A DNA stretch of 64,000 nucleotides, from the NCBI RefSeq assembly GCF_031202265.1, contig NZ_CP100604.1, positions 62,001 through 126,000 of the forward strand, in the 5' to 3' direction. Each line of letters starts with the position of its first letter. Position 1 is the stretch's first letter. The translations under genes were made by a program, and so were the position numbers. This DNA comes from Bradyrhizobium sp. Ash2021. Lineage in GTDB: Bacteria > Pseudomonadota > Alphaproteobacteria > Rhizobiales > Xanthobacteraceae. The notes beneath the pieces are model-generated. The model had not been told where the DNA came from, searched no databases, and saw only the letters and a program-made list of their open reading frames with translations. Shown piece after piece: positions 26,313-37,623 of this stretch.

Positions 26313-29300
26313 ATGCGCGTTTTCAGCGTTCCAGTCTCCGTGCCGTTCTTGCGCACCGTCATCGCCGCGTTGGTCGATGGCGGGCTGGTCGACGGATTCG
26401 AGGCGCGCAGCAACCCCGCAAAGCTGGCGCAGGCAACGCTGTATCTGCCGACGCGGCGCGCCGGCCGGCTGGCTCGTGAAATTTTTCTCGACGTGCTCGA
26501 CGTCGACGCCGCGATATTGCCGCGCATCGTCGCCCTCGGCGATATCGACGAGGACGAACTGGCCTTCGCGGAAAGCTCCGAACAATATGGCGGCACGGCG
26601 CCGCTGGAGATCCCGCCCCGGCTCGGCGAACTCGAGCGCCGGCTGACGCTGGCGACGCTGGTTGCGGCATGGGCCAAGGGTCCGGTGCTGGCGCCGCTCG
26701 TGGTCGGCGGCCCGGCATCGACGCTGGCTTTGGCGGGCGATCTGGCGCGGCTGATGGACGACATGGTCACGCGCGGCGTCGACTGGGACGCGCTCGACAA
26801 ACTGGTGCCGGACCAGTTCGACAAATACTGGCAGCACTCGCTGGATTTCCTTCGCATCGCCCGCAAGGCCTGGCCGGAACATTTGAAGGAAATCGGCAGG
26901 ATCGAACCGGCGGAGCGGCGCGACCGCTTGATCAACGCCGAAGCCGCGCGGCTGACGGCGCATCACGATGGTCCGGTAATCGCGGCGGGTTCGACCGGTT
27001 CGATGCCGGCCACCGCAAAATTCCTGCATGCGGTAGCCCTCCTCAAGCAAGGCGCGGTGGTGCTGCCGGGGCTCGATACCGATCTCGACGATGACGCCTG
27101 GCAAACCATCGGCGGCATCCGCGACCCGCAAGGCAAATTCACCACGCCGCCGGCCTCGAACCATCCGCAATACGCCATGCAGGGACTGCTGGACCGCTTC
27201 GGGATCAAGCGGGGCGACGTCGAAATTCTGGGCGAACCGGCGCCGCTTGGACGCGAGGTGCTGGTGTCCGAGACGATGCGGCCGTCCACCGCGACCGAAC
27301 AATGGCACGAACGGCTGGAACAGCCGGAGATATCCGCGAAGATTTCAGGCGGCATGACCAATCTTGCCGTCGTCGAGGCGCCCAACCCCGAGATGGAGGC
27401 ACTTGCGATTGCGGTGGCCATGCGCGAGGCGCGCCATCTGAACAAATCGGCCGCGCTGGTGACGCCGGATCGCGCGCTGGCGCGACGGGTGATGGCGGCG
27501 CTGACCCGCTGGAATCTCGCATTCGACGATTCCGGCGGCGATGCGCTGATGGACACGGCGGCCGGTAATTTTGCGCGGCTGACCGCCGAGGCCGCGGCGA
27601 AAGGACTGGAGCCGCCGACGCTGCTGGCGCTGCTGAAGCATCCGCTGTTCCGGCTTGGTGCTGCGCATGGCGCGTTCCGGCGCGCCATCGAAGTGCTTGA
27701 AATGGCGGTATTGCGCGGCACGCGGCCGCAATCGGGAAGCGGCGGCCTCGCGCGCGACTTCGATCGCTTCCGCACCGAACTTCGAAAGCTCAGGAGCGGC
27801 GAAACCTCCTCGCTTCATGCGGCCGAACAGCGCGCAAAATTGCGGGATGAAGAGCTCGATCAGGCCCAGGCGCTGATCTCGGCCTTGCAGAAGGCGCTTT
27901 TGCCGCTCGAAAGCCTCGGCTCATCGAAACCTCATGACTTCGCCGAACTGGCGCAACGCCATCGCGACGCACTGACGGCGCTGTCATCCGATCAGAATGG
28001 CATCGCGCTCGTGTTCGAGGAAAGTCAGGGATCGGCGCTGGCCGCAGCGTTCGACGATTTGCTCGGCCATGGGCGGCCGAGCGGACTGATGGTCCAGCTT
28101 GGCGATTATCCCGACGTATTCCAGACCGCCTTTGCCGATCGCATCGTGCGGCGGCCGGAATCGGCAAGCGCGCATCTGCATATCTATGGCCAGCTCGAGG
28201 CGCGGTTGACGGAATCCGACCGCGTGATTCTCGGCGGGCTGGTCGAGGGCGTCTGGCCGCCGGCGCCGCGGATCGATCCCTGGCTGAGCCGGCCGATGCG
28301 GCACGAACTCGGGCTCGATCTGCCGGAGCGGCGCATCGGCCTCTCCGCACACGACTTTGCGCAATTGCTCGGCCATGACGAGGTGATCCTGACTCATTCA
28401 GCGAAGGTCGGCGGCGCACCGGCGGTGGCCTCGCGCTTTCTGCACCGGCTGGAAGCGGTCGCAGGCGAAGATCGCTGGGAGACCGCCAGGCGCGCGGGCG
28501 AAAACTATGCTCGCTTCGCCGCCGAACTGGACCGGCCCGACAAGGTCGAACCGATCCAGCAGCCCGCGCCAAAACCGCCACTCGCGACACGGCCCCTGAA
28601 ACTGTCGGTCACGGCGATCGAGGACTGGCTGCGCGATCCCTATACGATCTACGCCAAATATATTTTGCGGCTCGATCCGCTCGATCCCGTCGACATGCCG
28701 CTGTCGGCGGCGGATCGCGGCTCGGCGATCCATGAGGCGCTCGGCGAATTCACCGAGACCTTCGCCGGCGCGCTGCCGGACGATCCCGTGCGGGCGCTGC
28801 GCGGCATCGGCGAGAAATACTTTGCGCCGCTAATGGAGCGGCCGGAGGCGCGCGCGCTGTGGTGGCCGCGCTTTCAACGCATCGCGGCATGGTTTGCGGA
28901 TTGGGAAATCGCGCGGCGCGGCCATATCGATGCGATCAAGGCCGAGATCCGGGGCGAGATCGGAATCCCCCTCGACAATGAGCGCATTTTCATCCTCTCG
29001 GCACGCGCCGACCGGATCGAGCGCCGTCATGACGGCAGCTTTGCGATTCTCGATTACAAGACCGGACAGCCGCCGACCGGCAAGCAGGTCCGCATGGGCC
29101 TGTCGCCGCAGCTGACGCTGGAGGCGGCGATTTTGCGGGAAGGCGGTTTTAAGGACATTCCGGCGGATTCTTCCGTCGGCGACCTCGTCTATGTCCGGCT
29201 CAGCGGCAACAATCCGCCGGGCGAGCAGAGATCGCTGGAGCTGAAGATCAAGCAAAACGATGCGCCGCAGCCGCCCGATGTAGCGGCGGACTATGCGCGG

Positions 29301-29459
29301 CTGGAACTCGAAAAGCTGATCCGCAAATTCGAGGACGAGGACCAGGCGTATAATTCGTTGAGCCTGTCGATGTGGTCGAACCGCTACGGCTCCTACGACG
29401 ACCTCGCCCGCATCAAGGAATGGTCTGCGGCCGGCGGCCTGGGGATCGAGGAATGGTGA
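26313..29459 (+). CDS. addB: AddB, double-strand-break repair helicase/nuclease subunit
   Basis: Partner of AddA in the alphaproteobacterial counterpart of RecBCD, which processes DNA ends for recombination. 1048 residues. It begins MRVFSVPVSVPFLRTVIAAL and shows LPTRRAGR near the N-terminus. A RecB-type nuclease motif (FAILDYKTGQPPTGKQ) lies near residue 913. The end overlaps the addA start by seven bases (ATGGTGA), so the pair is translationally coupled. Confidence 0.94.
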   Translation: MRVFSVPVSVPFLRTVIAALVDGGLVDGFEARSNPAKLAQATLYLPTRRAGRLAREIFLDVLDVDAAILPRIVALGDIDEDELAFAESSEQYGGTAPLEIPPRLGELERRLTLATLVAAWAKGPVLAPLVVGGPASTLALAGDLARLMDDMVTRGVDWDALDKLVPDQFDKYWQHSLDFLRIARKAWPEHLKEIGRIEPAERRDRLINAEAARLTAHHDGPVIAAGSTGSMPATAKFLHAVALLKQGAVVLPGLDTDLDDDAWQTIGGIRDPQGKFTTPPASNHPQYAMQGLLDRFGIKRGDVEILGEPAPLGREVLVSETMRPSTATEQWHERLEQPEISAKISGGMTNLAVVEAPNPEMEALAIAVAMREARHLNKSAALVTPDRALARRVMAALTRWNLAFDDSGGDALMDTAAGNFARLTAEAAAKGLEPPTLLALLKHPLFRLGAAHGAFRRAIEVLEMAVLRGTRPQSGSGGLARDFDRFRTELRKLRSGETSSLHAAEQRAKLRDEELDQAQALISALQKALLPLESLGSSKPHDFAELAQRHRDALTALSSDQNGIALVFEESQGSALAAAFDDLLGHGRPSGLMVQLGDYPDVFQTAFADRIVRRPESASAHLHIYGQLEARLTESDRVILGGLVEGVWPPAPRIDPWLSRPMRHELGLDLPERRIGLSAHDFAQLLGHDEVILTHSAKVGGAPAVASRFLHRLEAVAGEDRWETARRAGENYARFAAELDRPDKVEPIQQPAPKPPLATRPLKLSVTAIEDWLRDPYTIYAKYILRLDPLDPVDMPLSAADRGSAIHEALGEFTETFAGALPDDPVRALRGIGEKYFAPLMERPEARALWWPRFQRIAAWFADWEIARRGHIDAIKAEIRGEIGIPLDNERIFILSARADRIERRHDGSFAILDYKTGQPPTGKQVRMGLSPQLTLEAAILREGGFKDIPADSSVGDLVYVRLSGNNPPGEQRSLELKIKQNDAPQPPDVAADYARLELEKLIRKFEDEDQAYNSLSLSMWSNRYGSYDDLARIKEWSAAGGLGIEEW

Positions 29460-32400
29460 AGGCACCCCGCGCCATTCCCGATGCCGTCCGCGCGACGCAG
29501 GCGCGCGCGTCCGATCCGGCGGCTTCCGCGTTCGTCTCGGCCAATGCCGGTTCGGGCAAGACCCATGTGCTGGTGCAGCGGGTGATCCGGCTGCTGCTTC
29601 AAGGCGTGCCGCCGGAAAAGATTCTCTGCATCACTTTCACCAAGGCCGCCGCCGCCAACATGGCGGAGCGGGTGTTTTCCACGCTCGGCCATTGGGTCAC
29701 GCTTGGCGACGAGGCCCTTGATGCCGCGATCCGCGAGGCAGGCATCCCGCACGTCAATGCAAAGCTGCGGAAGGCGGCGCGCAAGCTATTTGCCTGCGCG
29801 CTGGAGACGCCGGGCGGGCTGAAGGTGCAGACCATCCACGCGCTGTGCACCCGCCTGCTGCAGCAATTTCCGTTCGAGGCCAATGTGCCGGCGCGGTTCG
29901 CGGTGCTCGATGACCGCGACCAGAACGAGATGATGGAGCGCGCCAATCTGTCCGTGCTGCTGGAGGCGTCCCGCAATCCCGACAGCGCCACGGGCCGCGC
30001 GCTCACCATGGCGATGGCCAGCGCCGCCGACGTCACCTTCAAGGAAGTGGTGCGCGAGGCCTGTCTCAGCCGCGACCATTTCATGGCCTGGACCGATGCC
30101 GCCGGCGGTGCGCACGCCGTCGCAGCGCAAATGTCGGCCGCGCTCGGCGTTGCCGCCGGCGACCGCATCGAAGACGTCGAGCGCGAGATTCTGGATGGAC
30201 CGAATCTGCCGCGATCGCGCTGGGAAGACATCGCGCTCGTTCTCGATACCGGCAGCAAGACCGACCAAGGTCAGGCAGCGCAGCTCCGGGCGGCATTGGC
30301 GTTTTCCGGCGCAGCGCAAGTGGATGAATATCTCGGCGTTTTCCTGACCGACACCGACCGCACGCCGCGCAAATCGGTGGTGACAAAGAACTTTGCGCGG
30401 GACAATCCTGCAATTGGCCGTCTGTTTGAATCCGAAATCAGTCGCCTCGATCCCCTGATCGAGCGCCGCCGCGCGGTGACGACCCGCGACCGCACCGAGG
30501 CGCTGCTGCATATCGCGACCGCGGCGGCGGCGAACTACCGGCGCGAGAAGCAGGAACGCGGCCTGCTCGATTATGACGATTTGATCGACAAGACCCTCGA
30601 GATGCTGGACCGCGTTTCTTCCGGCTGGGTGCATTACAAGCTCGATCGCGGCGTCGATCATGTGCTGATCGACGAGGCGCAGGACACCAGCCCCCGGCAG
30701 TGGGACATCGTCACGCATATCATCTCCGAATTCACATCGGGCGCCGGCGCGCGCGACGGCGTGGTGCGAACGGTGTTCGCGGTCGGCGACGAGAAGCAGT
30801 CGATCTTCTCGTTTCAGGGCGCTGCTCCCCGCGAATTCGACCTCCGCCGCCGCGGCCTGCAGAAGAAGTTCACCGACGCCGGGCTGAAATTCGACCCGGT
30901 ATCGTTCACCTATTCGTTCCGGTCGGGACCGACGATCCTGCAATCGGTCGACCACGTGTTTCGCGACGAGGCGGTCTACCGCAGCATTCATGCGGTCGAG
31001 AATGGCTACCCGACCCACCATTCGCTCGCCGACGCCGGTCCCGGCCTGATCGACCTCTGGGAATTGGCGGAAACCGACGGCAAGCAGGACATCGAGGGCT
31101 GGCGCGCGCCGTTCGACGGCGTCTCCGTGACCAGTCCGGAAGTGAAACTGGCAAAGCGCATCCAGGCCGAGATCAAGTCGCTGGTGGAAGGCGGCACCAT
31201 GACCGGCAGCACCGACGGCCGCCGCCGGCTGCGCTATGGCGACGTGCTGGTGCTGGTGCGGCGGCGCGGCAATGCGTTCGACGCGGTGATCCAGGCCTTG
31301 AAGCACGCCAGTATCCCGGTCGCAGGCGCCGACCGGCTCAAGCTGACCGAACACATCGCGATCATCGACCTGATGAACCTCGCCGACGCGTTGCTGCTGC
31401 CGCAGGACGATCTGGCGCTGGCGGTGGCGCTCAAGAGCCCGCTGTTCGGCCTCACCGACGACGATCTGTTCCAACTGGCCTGGCAGCGCAAAATGCCATT
31501 GCGCCAGGCATTGACCGCGCATGCCGCGACGGACGGCAAGTTCAGGGATGCGCTAACGCGTCTGCAGCAATGCGAGCGCCATTGCCTGAGCGAAGCCCCG
31601 TTCGCGTTCTACGCCTGGCTGCTCGGCGGCGATGGCGGCCGCGCGCGAATCCTCAAGCGGCTGGGACATGAAGCCAACGACGCGCTCGACGAATTTCTGG
31701 AGCTGGCGCTGAATTATGAGCGCAAGGCGCCAGCCTCGCTGCAGGGCTTCATGGCCTGGCTGCGCGCGGCCGACACCGAGGTGAAGCGCGACATGGAGAT
31801 CTCGCGCGACGAAGTCCGCGTCATGACCGTGCACGGCGCCAAGGGCCTGGAAGCCTCCGTCGTGTTCCTGGTCGACACCACGACGTCGCCTTCGGACACC
31901 CAGCGGCTGAAACTGATCAACCTGCCGCAAGGCAATGCCGGGCCGCATGCGCCCGGTGTCGTGGTCTGGGCCGGCCGGAAGGCCGACGATCCCTTAAGTG
32001 TCGCCGCCGCGCGCAGCGCCATGCTGGCCGACACCGAGGATGAATACCGCCGCCTGCTCTATGTCGCGATGACGCGCGCCGCCGACCGGCTGGTCGTTGG
32101 CGGCTGCCTGCCCGGCAACATGAATAGCGTGCGCAAATCCTCCTGGTACGACCTGATCACCAAAGGCCTCGCCAATTCCGGACTGCAGCTTGCGGAACTG
32201 CAAACACCTCATGGCGTGGTGAAGCGCTATGCGCGGGCCGAGGAGGCAGAGATCTCCGACGGCGCAGTCGCGGCTTCGGCAGCGGCCGCGCCGATCGAGC
32301 TGCCGTCCTGGCTGCGGACGCCGGCGCCATCGGAGACGGCCGCCGGGGGCCTGTTGCGCCCTTCCGATCCCGGCGATGGCGACGGCCATCAGGTCCGGAC

Positions 32401-32962
32401 CGGCGAATCGATCACGCTGCGCGCCCGTGCCCTGCAGCGCGGCACGCTGGTGCACCGGCTGCTGCAATCGCTGCCCGATATCGCCATCGACCGCCGCCGC
32501 GAGGCCGCGCTGGCCTATCTCGCCCGCAACGCCGACGGCTGGAGCGCGGACGAGCAGAACGCGCTGGCGGAAGCGGCGCTGGCCCTGATCGTGGATGCCC
32601 GCTTTGCGCCGGTATTCGCGCCCGGCAGCCGCGCGGAAGTGTCAATCGTCGGGCGGCTGGAGCGGCCGGGACAGCCAAAGGCGCTGGTTTCCGGACAGAT
32701 CGACCGGCTGGTGGTGACGCCTTCAGAGGTCCTGATCGTCGATTACAAGACCAACCATGCCCCGCCCACCCTGGCGGCCGAGGCGCCCCAAGGCTATGTC
32801 CGGCAGCTCGCGCTTTACCGGGCGGTGCTGCAAAAACTTTATCCTAAGAAGCCGGTCCGCGCCGCGCTGCTTTGGACGGAAACCCCTGAATTGATGGAGA
32901 TTTCTACCCCTGCGCTGGACGCGCAACTGGCAACCCTTATCCAAAGGGATGACCGTGCTTGA
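29453..32962 (+). CDS. addA: AddA, UvrD-type helicase and nuclease subunit
   Basis: 1169-residue superfamily 1 helicase plus RecB-family nuclease; with AddB it unwinds and resects broken ends. Walker [17 protein letters not shown] at about 30-45, motif Ia [14 protein letters not shown], Walker [53 protein letters not shown]. The nuclease motif [12 protein letters not shown] is near residue 1097. ATG 29453 lies inside the addB stop. Confidence 0.96.
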   Translation: MVKAPRAIPDAVRATQARASDPAASAFVSANAGSGKTHVLVQRVIRLLLQGVPPEKILCITFTKAAAANMAERVFSTLGHWVTLGDEALDAAIREAGIPHVNAKLRKAARKLFACALETPGGLKVQTIHALCTRLLQQFPFEANVPARFAVLDDRDQNEMMERANLSVLLEASRNPDSATGRALTMAMASAADVTFKEVVREACLSRDHFMAWTDAAGGAHAVAAQMSAALGVAAGDRIEDVEREILDGPNLPRSRWEDIALVLDTGSKTDQGQAAQLRAALAFSGAAQVDEYLGVFLTDTDRTPRKSVVTKNFARDNPAIGRLFESEISRLDPLIERRRAVTTRDRTEALLHIATAAAANYRREKQERGLLDYDDLIDKTLEMLDRVSSGWVHYKLDRGVDHVLIDEAQDTSPRQWDIVTHIISEFTSGAGARDGVVRTVFAVGDEKQSIFSFQGAAPREFDLRRRGLQKKFTDAGLKFDPVSFTYSFRSGPTILQSVDHVFRDEAVYRSIHAVENGYPTHHSLADAGPGLIDLWELAETDGKQDIEGWRAPFDGVSVTSPEVKLAKRIQAEIKSLVEGGTMTGSTDGRRRLRYGDVLVLVRRRGNAFDAVIQALKHASIPVAGADRLKLTEHIAIIDLMNLADALLLPQDDLALAVALKSPLFGLTDDDLFQLAWQRKMPLRQALTAHAATDGKFRDALTRLQQCERHCLSEAPFAFYAWLLGGDGGRARILKRLGHEANDALDEFLELALNYERKAPASLQGFMAWLRAADTEVKRDMEISRDEVRVMTVHGAKGLEASVVFLVDTTTSPSDTQRLKLINLPQGNAGPHAPGVVVWAGRKADDPLSVAAARSAMLADTEDEYRRLLYVAMTRAADRLVVGGCLPGNMNSVRKSSWYDLITKGLANSGLQLAELQTPHGVVKRYARAEEAEISDGAVAASAAAAPIELPSWLRTPAPSETAAGGLLRPSDPGDGDGHQVRTGESITLRARALQRGTLVHRLLQSLPDIAIDRRREAALAYLARNADGWSADEQNALAEAALALIVDARFAPVFAPGSRAEVSIVGRLERPGQPKALVSGQIDRLVVTPSEVLIVDYKTNHAPPTLAAEAPQGYVRQLALYRAVLQKLYPKKPVRAALLWTETPELMEISTPALDAQLATLIQRDDRA

Positions 32963-33054
32963 CCCGGCAGGATCGCGTTCATAGGTTTGAGCCCATCATG
33001 TCAGGCGCGATTCTCACCCGCGCCGTTAATCTTTCAACCGAACGAGGTACTGCG

Positions 33055-33375
33055 ATGGCCGTTGGCAAGGTTTCTGACGCCGATTTCGAAGCTGAGGTGC
33101 TCAAGGCGACCGGCCCGGTCGTGGTCGATTTCTGGGCCGAATGGTGCGGCCCATGCCGCATGATCGCGCCGGCGCTGGACGAGATTTCCGGCGCGATGGG
33201 CGACAAGGTCAAGATCGTGAAGCTCAACGTCGACGAGAGCCCGAAGACGGCCTCGAAATACGGCGTGATGTCGATCCCGACCCTGATGATCTTCAAGGGC
33301 GGCGAGATGGCCTCGCGCCAGGTCGGCGCTGCGCCGAAGCAGAAGCTGCAGCAGTGGATTACTGCGGCGGTCTGA
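33055..33375 (+). CDS. trxA: Thioredoxin
   Basis: 106-residue cytoplasmic disulfide reductase with the canonical active site WCGPC (C31, C34) and the cis-Pro loop MSIPTLMIF. The start is ATG 33055 after an AACGAGG ribosome-binding site. The frame is open upstream but without thioredoxin similarity. It lies 92 bp after addA and ends in a terminator shared with the convergent phosphoesterase gene. Confidence 0.97.
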   Translation: MAVGKVSDADFEAEVLKATGPVVVDFWAEWCGPCRMIAPALDEISGAMGDKVKIVKLNVDESPKTASKYGVMSIPTLMIFKGGEMASRQVGAAPKQKLQQWITAAV

Positions 33376-33398
33376 TCCGTTTCGCTCTGAATTTGTAT

Positions 33399-33430
33399 GA
33401 CGGTCGGCGAATAGCCGGCCGTCTTGCTTT
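33399..33430 (+). terminator. Intrinsic terminator of trxA
   Basis: A 10-bp stem GACGGTCGGC / GCCGGCCGTC (one mismatch) with a GAATA loop, followed by TTGCTTT. It sits between convergent trxA and the phosphoesterase gene. Confidence 0.75.
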
Positions 33431-34170
33431 CAGCGTATCCAGCCCGTCGCCAGCGCCGACGCGAGTTCAGGCTGGCCGTTCTGCCGGGCCAGCGCCGCCA
33501 TGGCATCGTGATCGTACGGCACATGCCGAAACGTGACGCGCCAGTTGCCTCGGGCCAATTCGAGGAGCGCGTAGCGCGCGTCCGGCGTGCCGGCCTCGAT
33601 GACGTGCTTGTATGGATGAACGTCGCGATAGCCGGGCGAGCCAACGCTGCCGGGATTGACGATCAGGCGCCCGTCGCCAAGCCGCACCGCGCGCGCAAGA
33701 TGGGTATGGCCGCACAGGATCAATGGCTGCGTGATCCCTTTGGCCTCCTGTTCGATCGCCTCCAGCGACGCCATCCGCACGGTACCGTCCGGCAGAACCG
33801 TATCCAGCCAGTAGACCTCGTCATGCGCCGGTGTCGCGTGACAGAGAAAGACCTGATCGCGATACACCCGTGTCGGCGGCAACGCACGCAGCCAATCGAG
33901 ATGCCTGGACTCGAGCTGCGCATGCGCCGGCCGGTCCCATGACCCCATCTTCTCCGGCGGCCGGTCGATCAGATAGCGGTCGTGATTGCCGAGCACGTGA
34001 ACGGCATCGAGCGCCATCAGCATATCCATCGTCCGCCGTGCGTCGAGCGGGCCGCTCGCCATGTCGCCGAGATTGACGATCTCTTCGATGCCTTGGGCGC
34101 TGATATCGGCAAGAATCGCTTCCAGCGCCAGATAGTTTCCGTGAACATCCGCAATCGCGGCAAAGCGCAT
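33430..34170 (-). CDS. Metallophosphoesterase (YfcE/DUF-type)
   Basis: 246-residue calcineurin-like phosphoesterase with all five metal-site blocks: FAAIADVHGN (D8, H10), VNLGDMASG, VLGNHDRYL, FLCHATPAHDE and CGHTHLARA. The start is ATG 34170, directly before the domain and preceded by GGAACGGTC. The frame stays open upstream through a dispersed repeat, which I exclude. Substrate unknown; small cytosolic members often act on phosphodiesters. Confidence 0.88.
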   Translation of the reverse strand: MRFAAIADVHGNYLALEAILADISAQGIEEIVNLGDMASGPLDARRTMDMLMALDAVHVLGNHDRYLIDRPPEKMGSWDRPAHAQLESRHLDWLRALPPTRVYRDQVFLCHATPAHDEVYWLDTVLPDGTVRMASLEAIEQEAKGITQPLILCGHTHLARAVRLGDGRLIVNPGSVGSPGYRDVHPYKHVIEAGTPDARYALLELARGNWRVTFRHVPYDHDAMAALARQNGQPELASALATGWIR

Positions 34171-34189
34171 GACCGTTCCAATACTGTCC

Positions 34190-34340
34190 GTGCCCCGGAC
34201 GCAGCGCAGCACCACCAGCGCGTTCACGCGCGTCTTCGACGCGCCATGGTGGTGCGCTGCTGAGCCGGGGCCCATGTGGCTCAAAGGGTAGGTCCCGGCT
34301 CTGCGGAGCAGCGTTGCACGCTGCACCGCGTCCGGGACAC
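34190..34340. repeat. Dispersed ~160-bp repeat, copy 2
   Basis: It begins GTGCCCCGGACG and ends ACCGCGTCCGGGACAC, with GCGTTCACGCGCGTCTTCGACGC inside. It is the reverse complement of the element at 9384-9550, with divergence. Confidence 0.75.
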
Positions 34341-34346
34341 GAGAGT

Positions 34347-35690
34347 TTACTTCGGCGGCGTGCCGTTGATGGCCAGCACATGGCCTGCGAGATACAGCGA
34401 GCCTGTAATCAGGATGCGCGGCGGCACTTCATAGGCGAGGCGCGACAGCGTCTGCAGCGCGGCTTCGACGCTGGCTGCGATCTCCACGCGCATCCCGAGC
34501 GCGCGCGCGGCGTCCGCCAGCCGGTCCGGCGGCATCGCGTTGTCGCGATCCGGTATCGGCACGGCGATGATATGACGTGTCAATCCTGCGAAATTGGCGA
34601 GGAACCCGGCCGCATCCTTGTTCGCCATCATGCCTGCGATGACCACCAGCGGGCGCGACACCCGCTCCTCGAGATCGCCGAGCGCCGCCGCGGCGACGCG
34701 CCCGCCCTCGGCATTGTGCCCGCCGTCGAGCCAGACCTCGCAAGCCTTTGGCCCCTGATCGACCAGCGCGCCCGATACCAGGCGCTGCATCCGTGCCGGC
34801 CATTCGGCGCTGACGATGCCGGCCTCGAATGCCGCGGCATCGATCCTGAAAACGGACTGTGCACGCAACGTCGCAATCGCGAGCCCTGCATTGTCGAACT
34901 GATGCCGCCCGAACAGTTTTGGCGCGGCGAGATCCATCAGGCCACGATCGTCCTGATAGACCAGTCGCCCGCGCTCGACGCTGACATGCCATTGCTGCCC
35001 GGCCGCGTGCAGCGGGGCGCGCATGCGACCCGCCTGTGCCTCGACCACCGCCATGGCCTCGGAAAACTGCTCGGCGCAGATCACGGGCGTGTCGCGCTTG
35101 ATGATCGCGGCCTTCTCGCCGGCAATCGCGGTCAGCGTGTCGCCGAGGAATTCGGTGTGGTCCATGCTGACCGGCGCGATCACGGTCGCGAGCGGCGCCT
35201 CGATCACATTGGTGGAATCCAGCCGTCCGCCGAGACCGACTTCCAGCAGCACCACGTCGGCCGGATGTTGCGCGAACAGGCAAAAGGCCGCCGCGGTTTC
35301 GGCTTCGAAAATGGTGATGGGATCACCCGCATTGGCCCGCTCGCAATGCTCGAGCACGGCGCGCAACTCGTCGTCGCCAACGAGCCGGCCGCCGCCGGCA
35401 TCGCCAAGTCGGTAGCACTCGTTGATCCGGACCAGATAGGGCGAGGTGAAGACATGGACGCGAAGGCCCGCGGCCTCGAGGATCGCGCGCAGATAGGCGA
35501 TCGTCGATCCCTTGCCATTGGTGCCGGCGACGTGAATCACCGGCGGCAGCTTGCGTTCGGGATGGTCGAGCCGGGCCAGCAGCCGATGCATGCGATCGAG
35601 GCTGAGATCGATGCGTTTGGGATGCAGCGCCGACAGCCGCGCGATCAATTCGCCGACCGAAAGCTGCGGTTTGGCCGCAGGTGCGTTCAC
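34347..35690 (-). CDS. folC: Folylpolyglutamate/dihydrofolate synthase (FolC)
   Basis: ATP-dependent addition of glutamate to dihydropteroate and folates. 447 residues from a GTG at 35690 that overlaps the accD stop (GTGA). P-loop GTNGKGST at 57-64, then [56 protein letters not shown] and DGGHNAEG. The same frame is open far upstream inside accD; that stretch is not coding. Confidence 0.95.
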   Translation of the reverse strand: MNAPAAKPQLSVGELIARLSALHPKRIDLSLDRMHRLLARLDHPERKLPPVIHVAGTNGKGSTIAYLRAILEAAGLRVHVFTSPYLVRINECYRLGDAGGGRLVGDDELRAVLEHCERANAGDPITIFEAETAAAFCLFAQHPADVVLLEVGLGGRLDSTNVIEAPLATVIAPVSMDHTEFLGDTLTAIAGEKAAIIKRDTPVICAEQFSEAMAVVEAQAGRMRAPLHAAGQQWHVSVERGRLVYQDDRGLMDLAAPKLFGRHQFDNAGLAIATLRAQSVFRIDAAAFEAGIVSAEWPARMQRLVSGALVDQGPKACEVWLDGGHNAEGGRVAAAALGDLEERVSRPLVVIAGMMANKDAAGFLANFAGLTRHIIAVPIPDRDNAMPPDRLADAARALGMRVEIAASVEAALQTLSRLAYEVPPRILITGSLYLAGHVLAINGTPPK

Positions 35691-36628
35691 GCGTGGGGCG
35701 CTGCCGGCACCGCGTCCGGAGCCTGCACGATCTGGGCCGGATCGATAACCTGCGGTGCGGGCTTCGAGGCGGTTTCCAGCGCCGGCGACTTCATCAGCAA
35801 GCGGCAGAGCCGCGCCAGCGTCGGACGCATCTCGTGGCGATGCACCACCATGTCGACCATGCCGTGGTCGCGCAGATATTCGGCGCGCTGGAATCCTTCC
35901 GGCAATTTCTCGCGAATGGTCTGCTCGATGACGCGTGCGCCGGCAAAGCCGATCAGCGCGCCGGGCTCGGCGATCTGCACATCGCCCAGCATGGCATAGG
36001 ACGCGGTGACGCCGCCGGTGGTCGGATTGGTCAGCACCACGATGTAGGGCAGCTTCGCCTCGCGCAGCATCTGCACACCGACGGTGGTGCGCGGCATCTG
36101 CATCAGCGACAAAATGCCTTCCTGCATCCGCGCGCCGCCGGACGCGGCGAATACGATGAACGGCGACTTCTTCTCGACCGCGAGCTCGAGCCCGCGCACG
36201 ATCGCTTCGCCCGCGGCCATGCCGAGCGAGCCGCCCATGAAATCGAAATCCTGCACCGCGACGACGACGCCGGCGCCTTCGAGCTTGCCATAGCCGACCT
36301 TGATGGCATCGTTCAGGCCGGTTTTTGCGCGGGCATCCTTGATGCGGTCGACATACTTGCGCTCGTCGCGGAATTTCAGCGGATCGGCGGACACGTCCGG
36401 CAGCGCGATGTCGTACCAGGTCTCGTTGTCGAAGATCGATTTCAGCCGCGCTGCCGCGCCCATGCGCATGTGGTAGTTCGAGCCGGGAATCACGAACTGA
36501 TTGGCCTCGACGTCCTTGTAGAACACGAGCTGCCCGGAATCCGGGCACTTGATCCACAAATTCTCGGGCGTTTCGCGGCGCAGGATGTTGCGGATCTTCG
36601 GCCGGACGACGTTGGTGAGCCAATTCAT
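35687..36628 (-). CDS. accD: Acetyl-CoA carboxylase carboxyltransferase beta subunit
   Basis: With AccA it transfers the carboxyl group from biotin to acetyl-CoA, making malonyl-CoA. 313 residues from ATG 36628 ([11 protein letters not shown]) with a GGAG site; an upstream in-frame start would add four residues. Crotonase-type core: [46 protein letters not shown]. The N-terminal zinc ribbon of E. coli AccD is not intact: only one of four cysteines is kept ([17 protein letters not shown]). I recall similar substitutions in rhizobial AccD. Confidence 0.95.
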   Translation of the reverse strand: MNWLTNVVRPKIRNILRRETPENLWIKCPDSGQLVFYKDVEANQFVIPGSNYHMRMGAAARLKSIFDNETWYDIALPDVSADPLKFRDERKYVDRIKDARAKTGLNDAIKVGYGKLEGAGVVVAVQDFDFMGGSLGMAAGEAIVRGLELAVEKKSPFIVFAASGGARMQEGILSLMQMPRTTVGVQMLREAKLPYIVVLTNPTTGGVTASYAMLGDVQIAEPGALIGFAGARVIEQTIREKLPEGFQRAEYLRDHGMVDMVVHRHEMRPTLARLCRLLMKSPALETASKPAPQVIDPAQIVQAPDAVPAAPHA

Positions 36629-36714
36629 GGTTCGCTCCAAAAGACGCGCATTAGATGACTATATGGCGGCCCGGGTTGACCCCGGCAAGCCGCCTTCTCC
36701 ACCGCAATTGCGGC

Positions 36715-37551
36715 TTATTCTGCGGCCTGTCTGGCTCCCCGGACGCCCTGGGCCAGCGAGGATACCAGATCGGCCACGGCGGGTACGGTTTTGGCGGTCG
36801 CGCGCCCTTCGGCATCGAGGCTGGCGCGCAAGGCATCGACCAGCGCGGTGCCGACCACGGCGCCATTGGCATTTTCGGCGATCGCGCGTGCGGCCTCCGG
36901 CGTGCGGATGCCGAAGCCGACGCAGACCGGCAGCTTGGTATGCCGCTTGATGCGCGCGACGGCCTCGCCGACCGCGTTGGAGTCGGCGCTGGCGCTGCCG
37001 GTGATGCCGGTGATCGAAACGTAATAGACAAAGCCCGACGTATTCGCGAGCACCGCGGGCAGCCGCTTGTCGTCGGTGGTCGGTGTCGCCAGGCGGATGA
37101 AATTGAGCCCGGCCTTCATCGCCGGCAGGCACAATTCGGTGTCCTCCTCCGGCGGCAGATCGACGATGATCAATCCGTCGACGCCGGCGGCCTTCGCATC
37201 GACCAGGAACTTGTCGACGCCGTAGATGTAGATCGGATTGTAATAACCCATCAGCACCAGCGGCGTCGCGTTGTCGTCCTTGCGGAAGCCGCGCACCATC
37301 TCCAGCGTCTTCTTCAACGTCATGCCGGCCTTCAGCGCGCGCAGACCCGCCGCCTGAATCGACGGCCCGTCGGCCATCGGATCGGTGAAGGGCATGCCGA
37401 TCTCGATAATGTCGGCACCCGCCTTCGGCAGCGCCTTGATGATATCGAGCGAAGTCTTTGGATCGGGATCGCCCGCCATCAGGAAGGTGACAAACGTCGA
37501 GCGGCCCTGTTTGGCGAGTTCGGCAAAGCGTGCGTCGATGCGGGTGGTCAT
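36715..37551 (-). CDS. trpA: Tryptophan synthase alpha subunit
   Basis: Cleaves indole-3-glycerol phosphate and channels indole to TrpB. 278 residues, start [16 protein letters not shown]. Catalytic Glu50 and Asp61 lie in [16 protein letters not shown]; the phosphate-binding loop [11 protein letters not shown] is intact. It is separated from trpB by a 499-bp gap that contains an inverted-repeat unit with a broken endonuclease gene, which is unusual for normally adjacent trpBA. Confidence 0.96.
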   Translation of the reverse strand: MTTRIDARFAELAKQGRSTFVTFLMAGDPDPKTSLDIIKALPKAGADIIEIGMPFTDPMADGPSIQAAGLRALKAGMTLKKTLEMVRGFRKDDNATPLVLMGYYNPIYIYGVDKFLVDAKAAGVDGLIIVDLPPEEDTELCLPAMKAGLNFIRLATPTTDDKRLPAVLANTSGFVYYVSITGITGSASADSNAVGEAVARIKRHTKLPVCVGFGIRTPEAARAIAENANGAVVGTALVDALRASLDAEGRATAKTVPAVADLVSSLAQGVRGARQAAE

Positions 37552-37573
37552 GGTACGGCATTCGCTGTGCTAT

Positions 37574-37622
37574 ACCTCTCCCCACCGGGGAGAGGTCGGC
37601 TGCGTAGCAGCCGGGTGAGGGG
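37574..37622 (+). repeat. Left 49-bp inverted end of the DUF559 unit
   Basis: Two hairpins in a row: CTCTCCCC-ACC-GGGGAGAG, then GGCTGC-GTA-GCAGCC, ending GGGTGAGGGG. The inverted copy at 37978-38026 differs by one base. Confidence 0.9.
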
Positions 37623-37623
37623 G

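Noticed and set aside
35691-36623. Upstream extension of the folC frame across accD
   Set aside because: Low-complexity Arg-rich translation in the wrong frame of accD; a GTG overlapping the accD stop is a normal start.
36640-36690. GGCGG..CCGGG / CCCGG..CCGCC stem as trpA terminator
   Set aside because: It has a bulged stem and no T-run on the minus strand, so it cannot be called with confidence.
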